From assembly GCA_021203705.1 (NCBI GenBank), contig JAJQAR010000129.1:1-12132 (forward strand): DNA of 12,132 nucleotides, read 5' to 3'. The translations under genes and the position numbers were made by a program. Origin of the DNA: Prevotella sp. (GTDB taxonomy: Bacteria; Bacteroidota; Bacteroidia; Bacteroidales; Bacteroidaceae). Below the pieces are notes generated by a model that was not told the origin of the DNA, did no database searches, and saw nothing but the letters and a program-made list of their open reading frames with translations. Shown here piece after piece: positions 7,067 through 12,132 of the stretch; the first letter of the stretch is position 1; each line of letters begins with the position of its first letter.

Positions 7067-9310
7067 ATGAAACCGACAAACTATCATCTGTTTGACTTTC
7101 TCGACTTTGATGTTGACCTTCAACGTAATGAATCATTATGGAAGGCATGCAAGCCTACGGCTATTTATGAGAGAAATGGTGATATTTATATAAATGTCCC
7201 ATTCCAAAAGCAGGTGCTTGCCAACGATATGGCGGCAGACGAGAATGTGCCGAGAGAGGAATATACGTTGATTATCCGTCAGTATGAGCCGAAAATATTG
7301 CGCCTTTTCATCGGTTTCGGTGAGGAGGAGATCACAGATAGTTCGGTGATGCTTCAATATAGCGGACGTGTCAAAAAAATGCCGTTGAAGGTTGATTATA
7401 TCAATGAACAATGGATAATAACTGATATTGACGGTATTACGAGGGCTGTGATAAATGTGAGCGAACCAGTACTTGACCGTTGGAGTTCGTTACAACCTGA
7501 CCCGCAGGAGACGCTTGACATCCGTCTATTTCCTGATGGCAAGCGTGAAATACGCCTTGCCGCATACGACCATTTCTCGCCTCCGAGATATGATGCTCTG
7601 CCGATAGCGTTCTGCAAACTTGACAGTAAGAAAGACAGGGCTACCGTTTCCTTTGAATGTAAGCCTGACGAGTGTTTTGCTGGTACCGGTGAGCGGTTTG
7701 CCAAAATGGATTTAAGTGGACAGACGTTATTCCTCAAAAATCAGGATGGTCAAGGAGTGAACAACCGCAGGACATATAAGAACATCCCTTTTTATGTGTC
7801 AAGCAGGATGTATGGGGCGTTTTATCATACTTGCGCCCACTCAAAACTGTCGCTTGCCGGTATGTCAACACGCTCTGTGCAGTTCATGGCTGATCAGGCT
7901 TTGCTCGATGTGTTCTTAATCGGTGGGGATTCTATTGAGGAGATAATTCATGGCTACCGTGACCTGACGGGTTATCCGTCGTTGCCTCCTTTGTGGAGCT
8001 TCGGCATTTGGATGAGTCGCATGACGTATTTCAGTGCAGATGAGGTGAATGGCATTTGCGACAGGTTGCGCAAGGAGCACTATCCTTGTGATGTAATTCA
8101 CCTTGACACTGGTTGGTTCAAGACAGACTGGTTGTGCGAGTGGAAATTCAACGAGGTTCGTTTCCCTGACCCGGAGGGTTTTATACATGGATTGAAAGAA
8201 AAAGGTTTCAGGGTAAGTCTCTGGCAACTGCCCTACGTTGCTGAGGATGCTGAACAGATTGATGAGGCTCGTGGGAATCATTATATATGTACGCTGACAA
8301 AACAACAGGCGAGTGAGGGCTCTAATTTCTCCGCTCTTGATTATGCAGGAACAATCGACTTCACTGACCCGAAAGCAACGGAGTGGTACAAGGGCCTGCT
8401 CCGCAACTTGCTGAAAATGGGCGTGGCGGTGATTAAAACAGACTTTGGTGAAAATATTCACATGGATGCTGTCTATAAGAACATGACACCAGAATTGCTG
8501 AACAATATCTATGCTGTGCTTTATCAGAAAGCGGCTTACGAGGTTACTAAGGAGGTAACAGGTGAGGGCATTATCTGGGCGAGGGCGGCATGGGCTGGTT
8601 GTCAACGTTATCCTCTCCATTGGGGTGGCGACTCATGCAGTTCGTGGGACGGCATGGCAGGTTCGCTCAAGGGCGGTCTACATTTCGGACTGTCTGGCTT
8701 CGCTTTTTGGAGTCATGATGTGCCAGGTTTTCATACCTTGCCTAATTTCATGAACTCGATAGTACGTGATGATGTGTATGTACGCTGGACACAGTTTGGT
8801 GTTTTCTCATCACATATCCGCTATCACGGCACCAACAAGCGTGAGCCGTGGCACTATCCAAATATTGCTCATATAGTGAAACGCTGGTGGAAACTGCGCT
8901 ATAAACTGATACCTTATATTCTGAGGGAGAGTGAGAAAGCGATAAGCGGTGGGGGAACAATTGTTCAAGCTCTCATTTTCCACCATCCTGATGACCGCTT
9001 TTGCTGGCATATCGATGATGAGTATTATTTCGGTGATGACTTCCTCGTCGCTCCTGTGATGAACAGTGAGAACCGCCGTGATGTATATCTACCAGAAGGC
9101 AACTGGGTGGACTTTTTCTCTGGTGAGCGGATTGATGGCAATCAGTGGCTCAAAGACCTTGAAGTGCCGCTCGAACTGATGCCTGTCTATGTGCGTGAGG
9201 GTGCGGAAATTCCTGTTTATTTGGATGATGTCAACTGCACTGACGAGATGGATTTGAACAAAACAACGATAATAAAGGTTGACGATACTTTTAAAGGTAT
9301 GGAACTGTGA
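7067..9310 (+). CDS. GH31 family alpha-glycosidase, YicI (alpha-xylosidase)-like, cytoplasmic
   Basis: This is a 747-residue retaining glycoside hydrolase of family 31, close in length to E. coli YicI (772). An N-terminal beta-sandwich covers about 1-305, the catalytic barrel runs from PPLWSFGIWMSR at about residue 312 to about 640, and C-terminal beta-domains follow (YFGDDFLVAPV, then YLPEGNWVDFFSGE). The nucleophile is D459 in KTDFGE and the acid/base is D522 in WGGDS; LSGFAFWSHDVPGF is also family-typical. At the site where YicI has Cys307-Phe308 after a barrel Asp, this protein has T348-G349 (HLDTGW), so the exact substrate may differ from isoprimeverose-type alpha-xylosides. No signal peptide is seen, so it should act on imported oligosaccharides in the cytoplasm. 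It begins three bases after the beta-helix gene and ends 23 bases before the methyltransferase fusion. The family is certain; xylosidase specificity is only likely. Confidence 0.9.
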   Translation: MKPTNYHLFDFLDFDVDLQRNESLWKACKPTAIYERNGDIYINVPFQKQVLANDMAADENVPREEYTLIIRQYEPKILRLFIGFGEEEITDSSVMLQYSGRVKKMPLKVDYINEQWIITDIDGITRAVINVSEPVLDRWSSLQPDPQETLDIRLFPDGKREIRLAAYDHFSPPRYDALPIAFCKLDSKKDRATVSFECKPDECFAGTGERFAKMDLSGQTLFLKNQDGQGVNNRRTYKNIPFYVSSRMYGAFYHTCAHSKLSLAGMSTRSVQFMADQALLDVFLIGGDSIEEIIHGYRDLTGYPSLPPLWSFGIWMSRMTYFSADEVNGICDRLRKEHYPCDVIHLDTGWFKTDWLCEWKFNEVRFPDPEGFIHGLKEKGFRVSLWQLPYVAEDAEQIDEARGNHYICTLTKQQASEGSNFSALDYAGTIDFTDPKATEWYKGLLRNLLKMGVAVIKTDFGENIHMDAVYKNMTPELLNNIYAVLYQKAAYEVTKEVTGEGIIWARAAWAGCQRYPLHWGGDSCSSWDGMAGSLKGGLHFGLSGFAFWSHDVPGFHTLPNFMNSIVRDDVYVRWTQFGVFSSHIRYHGTNKREPWHYPNIAHIVKRWWKLRYKLIPYILRESEKAISGGGTIVQALIFHHPDDRFCWHIDDEYYFGDDFLVAPVMNSENRRDVYLPEGNWVDFFSGERIDGNQWLKDLEVPLELMPVYVREGAEIPVYLDDVNCTDEMDLNKTTIIKVDDTFKGMEL

Positions 9311-9333
9311 TAATCGGTGATAAATTCAGGGAA

Positions 9334-12132
9334 ATGAACACTTGGAAACAAAATCTTGAGGAGACCAAAAAGCGGTATATCGATTGGTGGAACCACAAGG
9401 GGATAATCTTGAATATGTGGGAACACTTTCAGCAAGGGGTGACGCCCCATGCCGACGTGCCGTTGCCGCCCGCACCGAAGAGTCTTGACCAGAAATGGTT
9501 TGACCCTGAGTGGCGTGCGGAATACCTCGACTGGTATGTTGCCCACAGTTGTCTGAAAGCTGACATCCTGCCAGTTGCGAATACGCAGTTGGGGCCCGGC
9601 TCTCTTGCCGCTATTCTCGGTGGTGTTTTTGAGGGTGGTGTGGACACTATATGGATACATCCCAACCCTGACTATACTGATGATATACAGTTTGATCCAG
9701 AACATCCTAACTGGCTGCTGCACAAGGCTCTACTCCGTGCGTGTAAGGAAAAAGCGAATGGACATTATTATGTGGGGATGCCCGACCTTATGGAGGGTTT
9801 GGATGTGCTTGCTGCTATTAAGGGAACTGACAAGGTGCTGCTTGATACTGTCATGCAACCTGATGTTCTGGAGCGACAGATGCAGCAGATAAATAACATC
9901 TATTTCAAGGTGTTCGATGAACTCTATGATATCATCCGTGAGGGTGATGAGATGGCGTTCTGCTATTTCTCTGTTTGGGCACCAGGCAAGATGAGTAAGT
10001 TGCAAAGCGATATCTCTACAATGATAAGTGTTGAGGACTACCGTCGTTTCGTACAGCCGTTTATCCATGAGCAGTGTAAAAAAATAGATTATACCTTATA
10101 TCATCTTGACGGTGTAGGAGCGTTACGACATCTGCCGGCTTTGCTTGAGATTGAGGAGTTGAATGCTATCCAGTGGACACCTGGCGTAGGCGAGCCACAG
10201 GGTGGTTCGCCAAAGTGGTATGACTTATATAGGAAGATATTAGACGGTGGCAAGAGTGTTATGGCTTGTTGGGTAACTCTCGAAGAACTGAAACCTTTGC
10301 TCGACAATATAGGTGGTGACGGTGTGCACCTTGAAATGGACTTCCACAATGAGGATGAGGTGGAGAAAGCCATGAGGATTGTTGAGGAATACCAAAGTAA
10401 GTCATCTGTCAACAAGGATGATAAAAACGATTTAATTAGGTTAAAAGGTGATATTTTCCACCCTTCGCTTTCCTCAATCTCAAAAGAGAAAATCCTTATT
10501 CTTGACGGTGCGATGGGTACGATGATTCAGAGTTATAGCTTGACGGAAAATGATTTCCGTGGCGAGCGTTTTGTAGAACATCCCAATAACCTGAAAGGTT
10601 TTAATGATATACTTTGTCTTACTCGTCCTGACGTGGTACAGGGCATTCACAGGAAGTACCTTGAGGCTGGTGCAGACATCATTGAGACGAACACTTTCAA
10701 CTCCCAACGCATTTCCATGGCGGATTACGGCGTGGAGTCGCTTTGCCATGAGATAAACATCGAGGCGTGCAGATTGGCACATGAGGTTGCTGATGAATAC
10801 ACTGCCAAAAATCCTGATAAGCCACGCTATGTTGTCGGGGCTGTTGGACCGACAGCCAAAACGTGTTCTATCATCGATGAAAAGGCGCAAAATGAGGGAA
10901 AACCATTCAGTTATAAACTGCTTTCTTCTGCTTACGAGGAACAGATAGGGGCGTTACTCGAAGGTGGCGTGGATGCTATCCTGATAGAGACGATTTTCGA
11001 CACACTCAACGCAAAGGCTGCTATTGAGGCAGCTCGTTCAACAATGAAGCGAATGTACCGCAATGTTCCGCTCATGCTCAGTTTCACTATCGCCACTGCC
11101 GAAGGATATAATATGCTGGGGCAGTCGATTATTGATTTTATAGCTTCCATAAGCGGCAGGGACATCCTTTCAGTAGGTATAAACTGCTGTTCTGATGTGA
11201 ATATGGTAACGCCATTCATCGAAAAATTGGGTGCTGCAACACCTTATTATATTAGTATTTATCCTAATGCCGGTCTCCCTGACGCAACGGGGCATTACAG
11301 TCATACACCAGAGATGTTGCGCAAAGATCTTTGGCATCTCACAGAAAGGCATTTGCTAAATATTATCGGTGGTTGCTGCGGTACAACAGACGAACATATA
11401 CATAAACTCGCTGAGATGGTGGAGCCAATTGAGGGCTTGCGACTTTCTCCTCATATTCCGCAACAATTTGATGTACCCTTTTCGGAAAAAATCAGTATAT
11501 CACAAAAGGTTGATAATCAAAATGTTACCTTAAAGAATACTGACAAAACAGAGAAAGGTGACAGCATCTTGTTTAATGCCATCATAGACGGTGATTCTGA
11601 AAAAGCCGTAGAAGGCACAAGAAAGGCTATTGAGGATGGTATAGCTCCGCAGGACATTATCAACTTACAAATGATTAGTGCCATGGTGGAAATCGGTCAA
11701 CGCTTTGAGGACGGTAAGGCATTCGTTCCGCAGTTGCTCATGGCTGGTAGAGCTATGAAAACCAGTCTGGAACTGCTGAAACCGCTATTGGCAGGTGATA
11801 CGTCAACCACTATCGGTAGGGTGGTAATCGGTACAGTGAAGGGTGATTTGCACGATATCGGAAAGAACCTTGTGGCTTCGATGTTGGAGGGTTGCGGTTT
11901 TGATGTGGTGAATGTCGGTATTGATGTCTCCTGCGATAAGTTTGTTGAGGCAGTCAAACAGAATAATGCTGATATCCTGTGTCTTAGTGCGCTGCTTACT
12001 ACCACAATGACATACATGAAAGATGTGATTGCAGCGTTGGAAAAGGCGGGAATACGTGACAAGGTGAAGGGGATGATTGGCGGTGCGCCCGTAACACAGG
12101 ACTTTGCCGATGAGATAGGGGCAGACGGTTAC
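9334..12132 (+). CDS. UroD-fold methyltransferase / homocysteine methyltransferase / corrinoid fusion protein (partial, C-terminus outside window)
   Basis: The frame is open from the ATG at 9334 to the last base, 933 residues without a stop. Residues of about 1-355 resemble the UroD/MtaA/CmuA fold, with YHLDGVGALRHLPAL at about 256-270 and C312 as possible metal ligands. A polar linker spans about 356-385. Residues 386-703 match the N-terminal half of MetH closely: LDGAMGTMIQ at 390, ETNTFNS, DTLNAKAA, YPNAGLP, and the zinc cysteines C618 (GINC) and C681-C682 (GGCCGT). After a second linker of about 40 residues comes a corrinoid module: a helical cap at about 743-825 and a cobalamin-binding domain with D838-L-H840-D-I-G843, SALLTTTM and GGAPVTQ, most like MtbC/MttC proteins. 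The methyl-folate domain of MetH is missing. The inferred role is cobalamin-mediated methyl transfer from an unknown methylated donor to homocysteine, giving methionine, in the cytoplasm. By comparison with MtbC-type proteins about 25 residues remain if nothing follows. A GTG at 9307 overlapping the GH31 stop is an alternative start. Confidence 0.88.
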   Translation, partial: MNTWKQNLEETKKRYIDWWNHKGIILNMWEHFQQGVTPHADVPLPPAPKSLDQKWFDPEWRAEYLDWYVAHSCLKADILPVANTQLGPGSLAAILGGVFEGGVDTIWIHPNPDYTDDIQFDPEHPNWLLHKALLRACKEKANGHYYVGMPDLMEGLDVLAAIKGTDKVLLDTVMQPDVLERQMQQINNIYFKVFDELYDIIREGDEMAFCYFSVWAPGKMSKLQSDISTMISVEDYRRFVQPFIHEQCKKIDYTLYHLDGVGALRHLPALLEIEELNAIQWTPGVGEPQGGSPKWYDLYRKILDGGKSVMACWVTLEELKPLLDNIGGDGVHLEMDFHNEDEVEKAMRIVEEYQSKSSVNKDDKNDLIRLKGDIFHPSLSSISKEKILILDGAMGTMIQSYSLTENDFRGERFVEHPNNLKGFNDILCLTRPDVVQGIHRKYLEAGADIIETNTFNSQRISMADYGVESLCHEINIEACRLAHEVADEYTAKNPDKPRYVVGAVGPTAKTCSIIDEKAQNEGKPFSYKLLSSAYEEQIGALLEGGVDAILIETIFDTLNAKAAIEAARSTMKRMYRNVPLMLSFTIATAEGYNMLGQSIIDFIASISGRDILSVGINCCSDVNMVTPFIEKLGAATPYYISIYPNAGLPDATGHYSHTPEMLRKDLWHLTERHLLNIIGGCCGTTDEHIHKLAEMVEPIEGLRLSPHIPQQFDVPFSEKISISQKVDNQNVTLKNTDKTEKGDSILFNAIIDGDSEKAVEGTRKAIEDGIAPQDIINLQMISAMVEIGQRFEDGKAFVPQLLMAGRAMKTSLELLKPLLAGDTSTTIGRVVIGTVKGDLHDIGKNLVASMLEGCGFDVVNVGIDVSCDKFVEAVKQNNADILCLSALLTTTMTYMKDVIAALEKAGIRDKVKGMIGGAPVTQDFADEIGADGY

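Noticed and set aside
7916..8620. 234-residue minus-strand open frame, and other long antisense frames over the right half
   Set aside because: They lie opposite the well-supported GH31, beta-helix and fusion genes, have no recognisable motifs, and are frame shadows.
9334..10398. Uroporphyrinogen decarboxylase of heme synthesis
   Set aside because: The first domain has the UroD-like fold pattern, but it is fused to homocysteine and corrinoid domains and no other heme gene is nearby; a corrinoid methyltransferase role fits better.
10390..10490. Two separate genes wrongly joined by a sequencing error
   Set aside because: The linker is continuous in frame, polar and linker-like, with no stop, no start with a ribosome site at the junction and no homopolymer slip that would explain a false join.
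10501..12132. Standard cobalamin-dependent methionine synthase (MetH)
   Set aside because: The homocysteine domain is MetH-like, but the folate domain is absent, an extra domain precedes it, and the corrinoid half resembles methylamine-type corrinoid proteins.
4021..12132. A complete polysaccharide utilisation locus
   Set aside because: No SusC/SusD pair, hybrid two-component regulator or ECF sigma/anti-sigma pair is visible in the window, so only part of such a locus, or an independent sugar unit, can be claimed.
1..12132. CRISPR arrays, tRNA or rRNA genes, insertion sequences
   Set aside because: No regularly spaced repeats, cloverleaf sequence, transposase frame or terminal inverted repeats were found by eye.

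Overview
The window looks like a chromosomal segment of a Bacteroidales bacterium, probably Prevotella-like. Three promoters fit the Bacteroidetes pattern (TTTG, about 19-22 bases, then TAnnTTTG). Most starts lack a strong Shine-Dalgarno site, and the left end carries a Bacteroidetes-style bat (aerotolerance) gene cluster.

Left part (1-3641, minus strand): a tight operon reading leftward out of the window. In transcription order it holds a MoxR-family AAA+ ATPase, a DUF58 VWA-like protein, a BatD-like membrane-anchored protein, and a BatA-like VWA membrane protein cut by the window edge. This is an ordinary, well-known gene set. A 379-base AT-rich intergenic region (3642-4020) holds two divergent promoters.

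Middle (4021-5126, plus strand): a secreted, probable outer-membrane beta-barrel protein of unknown function. It overlaps (ATGA) an L-rhamnose/L-fucose mutarotase.

Right part (5270 to the window end, plus strand): a second unit with its own near-ideal promoter at 5212-5242. It encodes a secreted right-handed beta-helix protein of glycosidase type, a GH31 family glycosidase related to YicI alpha-xylosidase and lacking a signal peptide, and a large in-frame fusion that runs off the window. The fusion joins (1) a UroD/MtaA-fold methyltransferase-like domain, (2) a MetH-type zinc homocysteine methyltransferase domain, and (3) an MtbC/MttC-type corrinoid domain with the DxHxxG cobalamin motif. The methyl-folate domain that normally sits between the homocysteine and B12 domains of MetH is absent.

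How the right part may work together (inference): the beta-helix enzyme and GH31 would release sugars from a plant glycan. The fusion would take a methyl group from a methylated compound through its UroD-like domain, pass it to bound cobalamin, and give it to homocysteine to make methionine. Because the gene sits directly behind two carbohydrate enzymes, the methyl donor could be an O-methylated sugar, for example the 2-O-methyl-xylose or 2-O-methyl-fucose of rhamnogalacturonan II. Nothing in the sequence proves the donor. This fusion and its sugar context are the most interesting part of the window.
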